From NCBI GenBank assembly GCA_003504855.1, contig DNZD01000344.1, positions 1 through 9,752 on the forward strand: a stretch of DNA of 9,752 nt, read 5' to 3'. The notes under the pieces are model-generated. The model was given only the letters and a program-made list of their open reading frames with translations. It ran no database searches and was not told the DNA's origin. Positions 1-8,106 of this stretch are shown piece by piece (within the stretch, counting starts at the first letter, position 1; each line of letters opens with the position of its first letter). Both the position numbers and the translations under genes were made by a program. This stretch comes from Cytophagales bacterium. Its GTDB lineage: Bacteria; Bacteroidota; Bacteroidia; Cytophagales; Cyclobacteriaceae.

Positions 1-110
1 ATCATCTTGCAGGGGCCACACCATTCGGCCCAGAAGTCTACCAGTACGGGTTTATCGGATTTAATGGTTTCATCAAAATTTGCGTCGGTGAGAACAATTG
101 CTTTTGCCAT
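1..110 (-). CDS. trxA: Thioredoxin, N-terminal part (cut by window edge)
   Basis: This is a small cytoplasmic thiol-disulfide oxidoreductase that reduces disulfides in partner proteins and is itself recharged by thioredoxin reductase. Only the first 36 codons are in the window. They contain [12 protein letters not shown], with the redox pair C31 and C34 in the classic WCGPC motif and the usual F-W-A-x-W lead-in. There is no signal peptide, so a cytoplasmic thioredoxin is more likely than an exported TlpA or ResA type. The ATG (complement of 108-110) sits where a thioredoxin of about 100-110 residues would begin, and no Shine-Dalgarno sequence is visible. It starts 37 bp after the dnaE stop on the same strand. 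I see no clear promoter in that gap, so co-transcription with dnaE is likely. The symbol is given by family; paralogues cannot be told apart from this fragment. Confidence 0.9.
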   Translation of the reverse strand, partial: MAKAIVLTDANFDETIKSDKPVLVDFWAEWCGPCKM

Positions 111-147
111 GATACTTTATATTTAAATGTGTTTTGAAGGTTTTCTG

Positions 148-3100
148 TCAGGAATCTGCCTCTGCTGTATCCAACACGAAGGTAGGAGAAATTGTTCCAA
201 CGGCCACGTTTGTTTGCTCTACTTTAGTTGGCTTATCGGTCAGCCAGCGGACAAAATTGCGATCGGTCACAAATCCGACATCGGCCAGGGGCATCAGCTC
301 ACGAATCAGCGCGTTGGAAGGCTTGATCCGGTTTGTCCGCGACAGCAAGGGTACTTCAACATCTTCGGTAAGGTAGAACTGCAGCGATGAGTTGCCGGTG
401 TACTTCTTACATAGTTTTTCAACCGTGTCAATGAACGCCGGGTTCACATCCGCCGCCATCACCCGAAGGGCCACGCCCTGCACGCGTTTGGTGGCCAGAT
501 CGTTCAGGATTTCAATATTGCGCAGTTTAAACTCCAGGTTTTGCTCCCCCCAGCTTTTTCGCACCACCGCACCTTCAATAAACAAGAATAAGCCAGGCAT
601 GAGGAAGGACTTGAATTTCAGGTAATCGTCGCTCCACAAAACAAACTCATATTTGCCGGTGTAGTCTTCGACGGCCATCTTGCCAAAGGGCCTGCCTGTC
701 TTGGTCATCTTGTGCTCAACCGTTGATACGATGCCACCAACTTTCAATTCTTTACCTTCCAGTGACTCCAGGTCATTCAGTGCGCCGATACCCGACGTAC
801 AGAAAGTATCAAACTCGAACCTGAAATTATCCAGGGGATGTCCTGATATGTACACACCCACCACCTCTTTTTCAAAATGCAGTTTTTCAATTTCGCTGAA
901 CGGCTCCACGGCATCTACTTTAGGCCTTGGAATTTCTGTACCCGAGCCTCCACCAAACATGCTCACCTGGGCGCTGGTTGACTCCTGCTGCAACTTGGCC
1001 GCATAGCGCGTCGCCTTTTCGGTGAGATTGATGTCACCTTCTTTCGCGTAAACATACTGACGACGGTGATATTCAGTGAAGCAATCAAAGGCACCGGAAA
1101 GCGCCAGGGATTCAAAGGTCTTCTTATTTACACTGCGTGCATTGATGCGTTTTGCAAAGTCAAAAATATCGCGGTACGCCCCGTGTGCATGGCGTTCTTC
1201 GATGATGGACACCACAGCAGCCTCGCCAGCTCCTTTGATGGCCCCCAACCCAAAACGAATGGCTCCTTTATCGTTTACTTCGAAGTTTACCCCGGACTCG
1301 TTGACATGGGGTCCCAGCACTTCGATGCCCATCTTCCGGCATTCCTCAATAAAATAGGTGACGTTCTCCAGGTTGCTCTGCGAATGCGTCAACACCGCGG
1401 CCATATACTCGGCAGGATAGTTGGCCTTTAGATAGGCTGTATGATACGCCACCAGCGAGTAACAGGTAGAATGGGATTTATTGAATGCGTATTGTGCAAA
1501 GGCCTCCCAGTCTTTCCAAATCTTGTCTGCGATTCGTTCATCATGGCCATTCTTCTTACAACCATCGATGAACTTGCTCTTCATCTTGTCGAGCACATCT
1601 TTTTGCTTCTTGCCCATCGCCTTACGCAGCACGTCGGCGTCACCCTTTGAGAAGTTGGCAAGCTTTTGAGAAAGCAACATCACCTGCTCCTGATACACCG
1701 TAATACCGTAGGTGTCTTTCAGGAATTCCTCCATCTCCGGCAGGTCGTAGCGAATAGGTTCTCGACCATGCTTTCGGGCAATGAAGTTGGGGATGTATTC
1801 CATGGGTCCCGGCCGGTACAGCGCATTCATGGCGATCAGGTCCTCAAACTTGTCGGGCCGCAAGCCTCGGAGGTAGCTGATCATTCCTTCACTTTCAAAC
1901 TGGAACGTGCCTGCTGTTTCGCCGCGCTGATATAACTGATAGGTCTTGGCGTCCGTCAGCGGCACCTTTTCCAGGTCAACTTTTATGCCTTTACGGGATT
2001 CAATGTTGCGCAAGGCTGTCTTAATGATGGTCAGGGTGGTAAGCCCCAGGAAGTCCATCTTCAACATTCCTGCACTCTCCACCACGCTGTTGTCAAATTG
2101 CGTTACGAGCATGGTAGAATCTTTCGCCGTCGACACAGGTATCAACTGTGTCATATCGTTGGGCGTGATAATCACTCCGCAGGCATGGGTGCCGGTGTTG
2201 CGCAGGGATCCTTCAATCACAATAGCCTGCTTCAATACTTCGGCCCGCTTGTCGTTTCCTTTCCGTACGTCTTCCAGTTCGCGCACTTCTTCGAAGGCCT
2301 TGGCCAAAGTGGTACCAGGCCTTTCGGGAATCAGTTTGGCCAGGTTGTTGGCATCTGCCAGCGGCAGTTCCATCACCCGGGCCGCATCGCGGATGGATGA
2401 CTTGGCTGCCATGGTGCCATACGTAATGATCTGCGCCACCTGGTTGTGGCCATATTTGTCGATGACGTACTGCAACACACGGTCGCGTCCTTCATCATCG
2501 AAGTCAATATCAATATCAGGCAGCGAAACGCGATCCGGATTCAGGAATCGCTCGAACAGCAAATCATACGCGATGGGATCCACATTCGTGATTCCCGTGC
2601 AGTACGCTACGACGGATCCAGCGGCTGAACCTCGGCCCGGACCTACCGAGACACCGATCTCTCTGGCCTTTGATGTGAAGTCTTGCACGATCAGGAAGTA
2701 TCCAGGGTAACCGGTTTTCTGGATCGTCTCCAGTTCAAAGTCAATCCGATCCTTGATTTCTTTGGTTAATTCCGGGTAGCGGCGTTTGGCACCCTCATAG
2801 GTGAGGTGACGCAGGTATTCATCTTCCGTCTTGAACCCTTTGGGGATATCAAACTTTGGAAGCGCTACTTTCCGTTCCAGTTTGTATGACTCTACCTTGT
2901 CGACGATCTCGCTGACGGTGTCGATGGCATCCGGCAAATCGCGGAAGAGACTCTTCATCTCATCCTGTGACTTGAAATAATACTCATTGTTGGGTAAGCC
3001 CAGTCGTTTGCCTCGGCCTTCGCCGATAGGAGTAGATTGAAACTCGCCTTCTTTGATACAAAGCAATACGTCGTGCGCGTTGGCTTGCTCCTTTTCGAGG

Positions 3101-4437
3101 TAGAATACTTCGTTGGCCGCGAAGTATTTCACCTTGTGCTTGGCACAAAACCGCAACAAGACCTGATTGACGTGGTCTTCCTCCGGAATTCCGTGCCTGT
3201 TGAGTTCTGCGTAAAAGTCTTTTCCGAAGGTTTTGTGCAGCCAGACAAATGCTTCTTCGGCTTGTCGCTCGCCGACATGCAGGATGAGGTGATTTACTTC
3301 AGATGTAAGCCCGCCGGTGGTGGCAATGACCCCTTCTTTGTATTGCTCGATGAGGGCTTTGTCAATCCGGGGATGAATCCCGTATAAACCTTCAATGAAT
3401 CCCAGTGAACTGAGTTTGGCCAGGTTGTGATAGCCATCCTTATTTTTTGCGAGTAGTACCTGGGTGTATCGCTTGTCAGGATTGTCTTTGGTGAATTTTG
3501 TTTTCTTGCGTTCTTCTGCCACGTAAAATTCACAGCCCACGATGGGTTTGATGTCGTTCTTCAGGGCTTCGCTCACAAACTTGAATGCACCAAACAAGTT
3601 GCCCAGGTCGGTGAGGGCCAGCGCTGTCATACCTTGCGACTTGGCCTTGGCGATAATATCCTTAACGTTAGCCGTTGCCTGCAGCACCGAATACTGGGAG
3701 TGAAGGTGCAGGTGGGTGAACGGCTTGTCGCTGAGGGCGGCTCCATCGCCGTCGCCAGAATAGGTACTCTTTTTTTTCTTTTCGCGTTTGCTGTCGTTAC
3801 CGGCCTCAAGGTTTGGCTCTTCGTACTGAATCTTCGCTACGGGGGTCTGGTCGAATGGCTTTACAACATGCTCACGAATCAATCCAAAAAAGGCCCGCGC
3901 GGTGGCGGCAACATCATGCGCTGCATCGTGGGCGTCCCCAAAGCCTTTGCCAAAAAGTTTGGTGTGCAACTCTTCCAGCCGAGGCATTTTGAGTCGGCCA
4001 CCCATACCGCCGGGGAGCTGACAATATTCAATAGAGACCAACCCGGTATCTACCTTACCGGCGGCGAGAAGACCATCGGTGGGCAGCTTGGTGCGGATGA
4101 GTTCAGCCCCCAGAATGTTAATATCAAATTCAATGTTATGACCAACCAGCACCGACGTCTTCCCCACATCCTCAAGGAAGGTGCTAAGCACTTTCTTGAG
4201 TGGATGTCCTTCCTCGGTGGCGCGCTTCGTGGAAATGCCGTGGATTTGCTCGGCTTTGAATGGAATGTCGAACCCTTCGGGTTTGATCAGGTAGTTGTGG
4301 CGGGAAAGGAGGGCCCCTTTTCCATCGTGTAACTGCCACGCAATCTGCACCACCCGTGGCCAGTTGTCGAGGTCCGTAATGGGCGCGGTTTTATTGTGCG
4401 GAACCCCCGTGGTTTCCGTGTCAAAAATCAGGTACAT
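148..4437 (-). CDS. dnaE: DNA polymerase III alpha subunit with fused N-terminal proofreading exonuclease
   Basis: This is the catalytic subunit of the replicative DNA polymerase, at 1429 residues longer than the ~1160 of E. coli DnaE because an exonuclease is fused to its N-terminus. Residues 1-193 are a DEDDh 3'-5' exonuclease: D6 and E8 in DTETTG, D105 in HNIEFD, H170 and D175 in HDAAHD. A charged, lysine-rich linker covers about 195-238. The PHP domain (about 239-450) keeps H244 and H246 but lacks most other expected metal ligands. The polymerase core has PDIDIDFDD at 640-648, with D641 and D643 as catalytic residues, and a third aspartate D795 in KMDFLGL. A helix-hairpin-helix region lies near 1090-1120, a clamp-binding motif QVSMF at 1157-1161, and an OB fold at about 1232-1292. 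The ATG at 4435-4437 is supported because MYLIFDTETTG begins directly with the first exonuclease strand. It is divergent from sdhC and followed by trxA. Flavobacteria and Cytophagales are known, from memory, to carry this fused form. Confidence 0.98.
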   Translation of the reverse strand: MYLIFDTETTGVPHNKTAPITDLDNWPRVVQIAWQLHDGKGALLSRHNYLIKPEGFDIPFKAEQIHGISTKRATEEGHPLKKVLSTFLEDVGKTSVLVGHNIEFDINILGAELIRTKLPTDGLLAAGKVDTGLVSIEYCQLPGGMGGRLKMPRLEELHTKLFGKGFGDAHDAAHDVAATARAFFGLIREHVVKPFDQTPVAKIQYEEPNLEAGNDSKREKKKKSTYSGDGDGAALSDKPFTHLHLHSQYSVLQATANVKDIIAKAKSQGMTALALTDLGNLFGAFKFVSEALKNDIKPIVGCEFYVAEERKKTKFTKDNPDKRYTQVLLAKNKDGYHNLAKLSSLGFIEGLYGIHPRIDKALIEQYKEGVIATTGGLTSEVNHLILHVGERQAEEAFVWLHKTFGKDFYAELNRHGIPEEDHVNQVLLRFCAKHKVKYFAANEVFYLEKEQANAHDVLLCIKEGEFQSTPIGEGRGKRLGLPNNEYYFKSQDEMKSLFRDLPDAIDTVSEIVDKVESYKLERKVALPKFDIPKGFKTEDEYLRHLTYEGAKRRYPELTKEIKDRIDFELETIQKTGYPGYFLIVQDFTSKAREIGVSVGPGRGSAAGSVVAYCTGITNVDPIAYDLLFERFLNPDRVSLPDIDIDFDDEGRDRVLQYVIDKYGHNQVAQIITYGTMAAKSSIRDAARVMELPLADANNLAKLIPERPGTTLAKAFEEVRELEDVRKGNDKRAEVLKQAIVIEGSLRNTGTHACGVIITPNDMTQLIPVSTAKDSTMLVTQFDNSVVESAGMLKMDFLGLTTLTIIKTALRNIESRKGIKVDLEKVPLTDAKTYQLYQRGETAGTFQFESEGMISYLRGLRPDKFEDLIAMNALYRPGPMEYIPNFIARKHGREPIRYDLPEMEEFLKDTYGITVYQEQVMLLSQKLANFSKGDADVLRKAMGKKQKDVLDKMKSKFIDGCKKNGHDERIADKIWKDWEAFAQYAFNKSHSTCYSLVAYHTAYLKANYPAEYMAAVLTHSQSNLENVTYFIEECRKMGIEVLGPHVNESGVNFEVNDKGAIRFGLGAIKGAGEAAVVSIIEERHAHGAYRDIFDFAKRINARSVNKKTFESLALSGAFDCFTEYHRRQYVYAKEGDINLTEKATRYAAKLQQESTSAQVSMFGGGSGTEIPRPKVDAVEPFSEIEKLHFEKEVVGVYISGHPLDNFRFEFDTFCTSGIGALNDLESLEGKELKVGGIVSTVEHKMTKTGRPFGKMAVEDYTGKYEFVLWSDDYLKFKSFLMPGLFLFIEGAVVRKSWGEQNLEFKLRNIEILNDLATKRVQGVALRVMAADVNPAFIDTVEKLCKKYTGNSSLQFYLTEDVEVPLLSRTNRIKPSNALIRELMPLADVGFVTDRNFVRWLTDKPTKVEQTNVAVGTISPTFVLDTAEADS
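3769..3777 (-). other. Candidate slippery sequence (A8 run, in-frame A AAA AAG) in dnaE
   Basis: On the coding strand, the linker codons for K220-K223 read AAG AAA AAA AAG. This gives a run of eight A and places the heptamer A AAA AAG in the reading frame used by the dnaX -1 frameshift site of E. coli. A -1 shift here, or an added A by polymerase slippage, would append 33 residues and stop at TAA (complement of 3668-3670), making a protein of about 256 residues that is only the exonuclease. A short GC-rich stem (GGCG pairing with CGCC) begins some 18 bases downstream, but it is weak, and no upstream Shine-Dalgarno-like stimulator is visible. A-rich lysine codons can also produce such a run by chance. 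Confidence 0.3.
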
Positions 4438-4466
4438 GAGAAAAAAGAAGCGTAGTGGTTGTCGAG

Positions 4467-4496
4467 TAAAATTACAGGAGTAGCCCCGAAGTCCAA
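4467..4496 (-). promoter_or_regulatory. Candidate dnaE promoter
   Basis: On the minus strand, TTG (complement of 4494-4496) is followed after 19 bases by TAATTTTA (complement of 4467-4474). This is one mismatch from the Bacteroidota -7 consensus TAnnTTTG, and the spacing to a -33 TTG is normal. Transcription would start near 4462 and give a leader of about 25 bases before the dnaE ATG. Seen by eye only. Confidence 0.4.
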
Positions 4497-4545
4497 GCGG
4501 ATTGGAAAACCCTTTTCACCTTATTTTGTTAGTTCTTTAAATTGT

Positions 4546-4572
4546 GTGGGCGGATTGTTTGGTAAACCCCAC
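4546..4572. repeat. Nested inverted repeat inside the sdh promoter
   Basis: An outer arm GTGGG (4546-4550) pairs with CCCAC (4568-4572). Inside it, GTTT (4557-4560) pairs with AAAC (4564-4567) across the loop GGT. The two right-hand arms are directly adjacent, and the left arms are separated by six bases. The dyad overlaps the -33 element and the spacer of the candidate sdhCAB promoter, so it is placed where an operator would act. No known operator family is recognised. Confidence 0.4.
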
Positions 4573-4585
4573 GGAGCTAATTTTG
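4555..4585 (+). promoter_or_regulatory. Candidate sdhCAB promoter
   Basis: TAATTTTG at 4578-4585 is a perfect match to the Bacteroidota -7 element TAnnTTTG. TTG at 4555-4557 lies 20 bases upstream, within the normal range for the -33 element. The predicted start near 4590 gives a short A-rich leader of about 24 bases before the sdhC ATG, which is typical of this phylum, where Shine-Dalgarno sequences are often absent. Confidence 0.55.
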
Positions 4586-4613
4586 GTTCGCTTGTATAAA
4601 AACCTAAATCCCT

Positions 4614-5294
4614 ATGAAGTGGTTTCTTGATCTGTTTTCCAGCACGCTGGGAAGGAAGGTAGTTATGGCCCTTACCGGCCTGTTTTTGATCCTGTTTCTA
4701 CTCATTCACCTCATTGGAAACCTCCAACTCCTCAAAGGCGACGGCGGCCATGCCTTTAACGTGTATGCAGACTTCATGAGCACCAACCCGTTGATTCAAA
4801 CGGTGTCCAAAGTGAATTTTGCCTTTATCATCTTTCACGTGATATGGTCCATCCTGTTGACCCGGCGCAATCGTCTGGCCAGGGGCCCGCAGGGGTATGC
4901 GGTCACCAACACCAAGTCTTCTATCTGGTCGTCACGCAACATGGGCATCCTGGGTACCCTCGTTTTGGTATTCATTGTCGTGCACCTTCAAAACTTCTGG
5001 GCCCCGATGCACTTCGGTCAGATGCAGATGGTGGACTACGACGGCAAGTCGTATCGTGATATGTATTCACTCTGCATCCAGGTATTTCAGCTGCCGGGAT
5101 ACATCGCGCTGTATGTATTCTGTATGGCAGCTGTCGGATTCCATTTGTGGCATGGCTTTGTAAGCGCATTCCAGACCCTCGGCCTGAATCACCTCAAGTA
5201 CAACCCGATTATCAATGTGGTGGGAAAAACCTTCGCTGTCGTGGTTCCCGCCCTCTTTGCCTGGATACCGGTAAGCATGCATCTCAACTTCTAA
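4614..5294 (+). CDS. sdhC: Succinate dehydrogenase cytochrome b subunit (type B, di-haem)
   Basis: This is the membrane anchor of complex II. It binds two b haems and passes electrons between the iron-sulfur subunit and the quinone pool, which is menaquinone in most Bacteroidota. The 226-residue protein has about five hydrophobic segments, near 17-38, 66-83, 112-128, 158-180 and 201-221. H32, H75, H124 and H177 each fall in one of the first four helices and are the likely axial haem ligands, matching the four-histidine plan of Wolinella FrdC and Bacillus SdhC. No separate sdhD follows, as expected when one large anchor does the work of two. The ATG at 4614 precedes the short amphipathic lead-in and the first helix. 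It is first in the operon, and sdhA follows after 13 bp. Fumarate reductase (frdC) is the alternative name; the two cannot be separated by sequence alone. Confidence 0.95.
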   Translation: MKWFLDLFSSTLGRKVVMALTGLFLILFLLIHLIGNLQLLKGDGGHAFNVYADFMSTNPLIQTVSKVNFAFIIFHVIWSILLTRRNRLARGPQGYAVTNTKSSIWSSRNMGILGTLVLVFIVVHLQNFWAPMHFGQMQMVDYDGKSYRDMYSLCIQVFQLPGYIALYVFCMAAVGFHLWHGFVSAFQTLGLNHLKYNPIINVVGKTFAVVVPALFAWIPVSMHLNF

Positions 5295-5307
5295 TTGCCA
5301 GAATTGT

Positions 5308-7230
5308 ATGAACCTCGAATCTAAAGTCCCTGCCGGCCCATTGGCCGAGAAGTGGTCGAAGCATAAGTTCAACCTCAAACTGGTTAACCCGGCCAACAAG
5401 CGAAAGTATGACATCATTGTGGTGGGAACCGGTTTGGCCGGCGCATCTGCTGCCGCTTCGCTGGGTGAACTCGGCTACAATGTGAAAGCATTCTGCTTCC
5501 AGGATAGTCCGCGTCGCGCACACTCCATCGCCGCGCAGGGCGGAATTAATGCCGCCAAGAACTACCAAAACGACGGCGATAGCATCTACCGTCTTTTCTA
5601 CGATACCATCAAAGGCGGTGACTACCGCGCCCGGGAAGCCAACGTGCATCGCCTGGCTGAAGTTAGTGTCAATATCATCGACCAGTGTGTCGCTCAGGGT
5701 GTGCCTTTCGCCCGCGAATATGGTGGCACCCTGGCCAACCGCTCCTTTGGCGGAGCCCAGGTATCCAGAACATTTTATGCACGCGGACAAACGGGACAGC
5801 AATTGCTGCTTGGTGCCTATTCTGCCTTGAACCGTCAGATCGCGAATGGCAAAGTAAAAATGTATAGCCGTTCGGAGATGCTTGACCTGGTCATGGTCGA
5901 TGGCAAGGCCCGGGGTATCATTACCCGTGACCTCGTTACTGGTAAAGTAGAGGCTCACAGTGCACACGCCGTATTGCTCTGCACAGGTGGTTATGGCAAC
6001 GTATTCTACCTCTCAACGAACGCAAAAGGATCAAACGTAACGGCGGCCTGGCGGGAACACAAAAAAGGTGCGCTGTTCGGCAATCCCTGCTTTACACAAA
6101 TTCACCCGACCTGTATTCCGGTGTCTGGTGATCATCAATCCAAACTGACATTGATGTCGGAGTCACTCCGCAACGATGGTCGGGTTTGGGTTCCCAAGAC
6201 TGCCGTGAAAGGCTTGAAGGCTGGCGACGCAGCGAAAATTGCTGAAGGCGATCGCGACTATTTCCTCGAGCGCCGTTACCCGTCTTTTGGTAACCTGGTT
6301 CCCCGCGATGTGGCTTCACGCAATGCCAAAATGGTATGCGATGAGGGCCGTGGCGTAGGCGCCACCGGACTGGCTGTATTCCTCGACTTCGCCGATGCCA
6401 TCAAGCGCGATGGCAAGGCCGTCATTGAGGCCAAGTATGGCAACTTGTTTGATATGTATAAGCAAATCACCGGCGATAATCCTTATGAGATGCCGATGAT
6501 GATCTTCCCGGCTGTTCACTATACCATGGGAGGCCTTTGGGTAGATTATAACCTGATGACCACGGTGCCGGGCTTGTATGCACTTGGCGAGGCCAACTTC
6601 TCGGATCATGGTGCCAACCGCCTGGGCGCCAGTGCGCTGATGCAAGGTTTGGCTGACGGATACTTTGTGATTCCTTACACCATCGGCGACTACCTCGCAG
6701 GCATGCCTTGGGAGAAAGTGTCAACCGATCGCGCGGAATTCAAAGAAGCCATCGATGCGGTAAATAGCCGCGTAAGCAAGCTCCTTTCCATCAAGGGAAA
6801 GAAAACAGTTGACGAATTCCACCGCGAACTCGGTCTTACCATGTGGGAGTTTTGCGGAATGTCGCGCAATGAAGCCGGATTGAAGAAGGCGAAAGCAAAG
6901 ATCCAGGCCATTAAAGCAGAATTCTGGAGCAACGTCAATGTACTGGGCGCTGCCGCAGAGTTGAATCAGGAATTGGAAAAAGCCGGTCGCGTAGCTGACT
7001 TTATTGAGTTGGGCGAACTCATGGTAGATGATGCCCTCAACCGCTCAGAATCATGCGGAGGTCACTTCCGTGAAGAGTCCGCTACACCCGATGGTGAAGC
7101 CATGCGGAAAGACGACGAATTCTCATATGTCGCCGCGTGGGAGTATAAGGGTGAGAATCAGCCCGAAGTTCTCCATAAGGAAAATTTGATTTTTGAAAAT
7201 GTGAAACTGACACAGCGTAGCTATAAATAA
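5308..7230 (+). CDS. sdhA: Succinate dehydrogenase flavoprotein subunit
   Basis: This catalytic subunit oxidises succinate to fumarate with covalently bound FAD, on the cytoplasmic face of the membrane. The 640-residue protein has a dinucleotide-binding GTGLAG at 40-45 and the flavin-attachment histidine H72 in the motif [12 protein letters not shown]. Substrate-site residues are present: H266 in HPT, R333 in PRDVASR (the proton-shuttle arginine), H404 in VHYTMGG and R438 in GANRLGA. The capping domain lies roughly between 255 and 395, and a helical C-terminal domain begins at about 475. The length fits the type-B family, which is longer than E. coli SdhA (588). The ATG at 5308 gives a 33-residue lead before the Rossmann fold, as is common in Bacteroidota homologues. 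It sits between sdhC (13 bp gap) and sdhB (28 bp gap) and is clearly in the same operon. A fumarate reductase role under low oxygen cannot be excluded. Confidence 0.98.
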   Translation: MNLESKVPAGPLAEKWSKHKFNLKLVNPANKRKYDIIVVGTGLAGASAAASLGELGYNVKAFCFQDSPRRAHSIAAQGGINAAKNYQNDGDSIYRLFYDTIKGGDYRAREANVHRLAEVSVNIIDQCVAQGVPFAREYGGTLANRSFGGAQVSRTFYARGQTGQQLLLGAYSALNRQIANGKVKMYSRSEMLDLVMVDGKARGIITRDLVTGKVEAHSAHAVLLCTGGYGNVFYLSTNAKGSNVTAAWREHKKGALFGNPCFTQIHPTCIPVSGDHQSKLTLMSESLRNDGRVWVPKTAVKGLKAGDAAKIAEGDRDYFLERRYPSFGNLVPRDVASRNAKMVCDEGRGVGATGLAVFLDFADAIKRDGKAVIEAKYGNLFDMYKQITGDNPYEMPMMIFPAVHYTMGGLWVDYNLMTTVPGLYALGEANFSDHGANRLGASALMQGLADGYFVIPYTIGDYLAGMPWEKVSTDRAEFKEAIDAVNSRVSKLLSIKGKKTVDEFHRELGLTMWEFCGMSRNEAGLKKAKAKIQAIKAEFWSNVNVLGAAAELNQELEKAGRVADFIELGELMVDDALNRSESCGGHFREESATPDGEAMRKDDEFSYVAAWEYKGENQPEVLHKENLIFENVKLTQRSYK

Positions 7231-7258
7231 CCTGGGTCAATAACCTCACCATAAGACT

Positions 7259-8029
7259 ATGAAGATTAACCTGAAAATCTGGAGACAGCAAGGCCCTAAC
7301 ACCAAGGGAGCATTCAAGACCTATGCACTTGATCATGTCTCATCTGATATGTCATTTCTCGAGATGCTCGATGTCCTCAACACCGAGTTGATCAAGAAGG
7401 GCGAAGAGTCGGTGGCTTTTGACCATGACTGTCGCGAAGGTATTTGCGGGATGTGCAGTCTGTACATCAATGGCCGTCCCCACGGTCCTTTGCAGACCAC
7501 CACTTGCCAGTTGCACATGCGCACCTTTAAGGATGGTGATACCATCACGGTAGAACCCTGGCGCGCCAAAGCGTTCCCGGTTATCAAAGACCTCGTCGTA
7601 GATCGTTCGGCTTTCGATCGCATCCAACGCGCAGGAGGTTATGTGTCAGTGAATACCGGCGGTGTTCCGGATGGCAACGAAATTCCCATTGCCAAGAAGA
7701 TCGCGGATGAAGCCATGGACGCTGCCACTTGCATTGGTTGTGGTGCCTGTGTGGCTGCCTGCAAGAATGCGTCAGCCATGTTGTTTGTGGGCGCCAAGAT
7801 TTCCCAATATGCCCTGCTGCCGCAAGGCCAGCCCGAGCGCGCTGAACGTGCAGAGAAGATGGTGGCCCAAATGGATGCTGAAGGATTTGGCGCTTGTACC
7901 AACACCCGCGCTTGCGAAGCAGAATGTCCCAAGGCCATTAAGATTACCAACATTGCCCGAATGAACCGCGAGTACTTCAGCGCGATGATCACTTCATATC
8001 AGGTGCAAACCAGCGGTGGAGGAGATTAA
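7259..8029 (+). CDS. sdhB: Succinate dehydrogenase iron-sulfur subunit
   Basis: This subunit wires the flavin of SdhA to the haems of SdhC through three iron-sulfur clusters. All cluster ligands are visible in the 256-residue protein. The [2Fe-2S] cluster uses C58, C63, C66 (CREGICGMC) and C83. The [4Fe-4S] cluster uses C158, C161, C164 and C223. The [3Fe-4S] cluster uses C168, C213 and C219. The N-terminal half is the plant-ferredoxin fold and the C-terminal half (from about 145) is the bacterial-ferredoxin-like helical domain. The ATG at 7259 lies 28 bp after the sdhA stop, in a gap with no promoter or terminator that I can see. It is the last gene of the operon, followed within 25 bases by a strong hairpin terminator. 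No key residue is missing. Confidence 0.98.
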   Translation: MKINLKIWRQQGPNTKGAFKTYALDHVSSDMSFLEMLDVLNTELIKKGEESVAFDHDCREGICGMCSLYINGRPHGPLQTTTCQLHMRTFKDGDTITVEPWRAKAFPVIKDLVVDRSAFDRIQRAGGYVSVNTGGVPDGNEIPIAKKIADEAMDAATCIGCGACVAACKNASAMLFVGAKISQYALLPQGQPERAERAEKMVAQMDAEGFGACTNTRACEAECPKAIKITNIARMNREYFSAMITSYQVQTSGGGD

Positions 8030-8051
8030 GTGATTCCTCAGCTATAAAATC

Positions 8052-8076
8052 AAAAAGCCCCGCATGGGGCTTTTTT
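8052..8076. terminator. Intrinsic terminator, probably bidirectional
   Basis: AAAAAGCCCC (8052-8061) pairs perfectly with GGGGCTTTTT (8066-8075) around the loop GCAT, with T continuing to 8076. The A-rich left arm makes a T tract on the other strand too. It lies between the stop of sdhB (8029) and the stop of the convergent lipoprotein gene (8107), so it can end both transcripts. Confidence 0.9.
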
Positions 8077-8106
8077 AATGGGGTATTCTTTTGGGATGTT
8101 AATCGG

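Noticed and set aside
1946..2710. Plus-strand frame of 254 codons opposite dnaE
   Set aside because: It is antisense to the conserved polymerase core and its translation is a low-complexity serine and arginine-rich sequence with no family resemblance.
3634..4332. Plus-strand frame of 232 codons opposite the exonuclease part of dnaE
   Set aside because: It overlaps strongly conserved exonuclease motifs on the other strand and has no recognisable product, so it is a shadow.
4522..4528. TATTTTG as a second sdh promoter element
   Set aside because: It is one T short of TAnnTTTG and has no supporting -33 element; the perfect TAATTTTG at 4578-4585 is better placed.
5284..5967. Minus-strand frame of 227 codons opposite the start of sdhA
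   Set aside because: It is antisense to the FAD-binding region and shows no domain; the length reflects codon bias of sdhA.
4614..8029. sdhCAB as a fumarate reductase operon (frdCAB)
   Set aside because: It cannot be excluded, but the type-B family has one sequence plan for both directions, and the missing E-pathway glutamate favours succinate oxidation.
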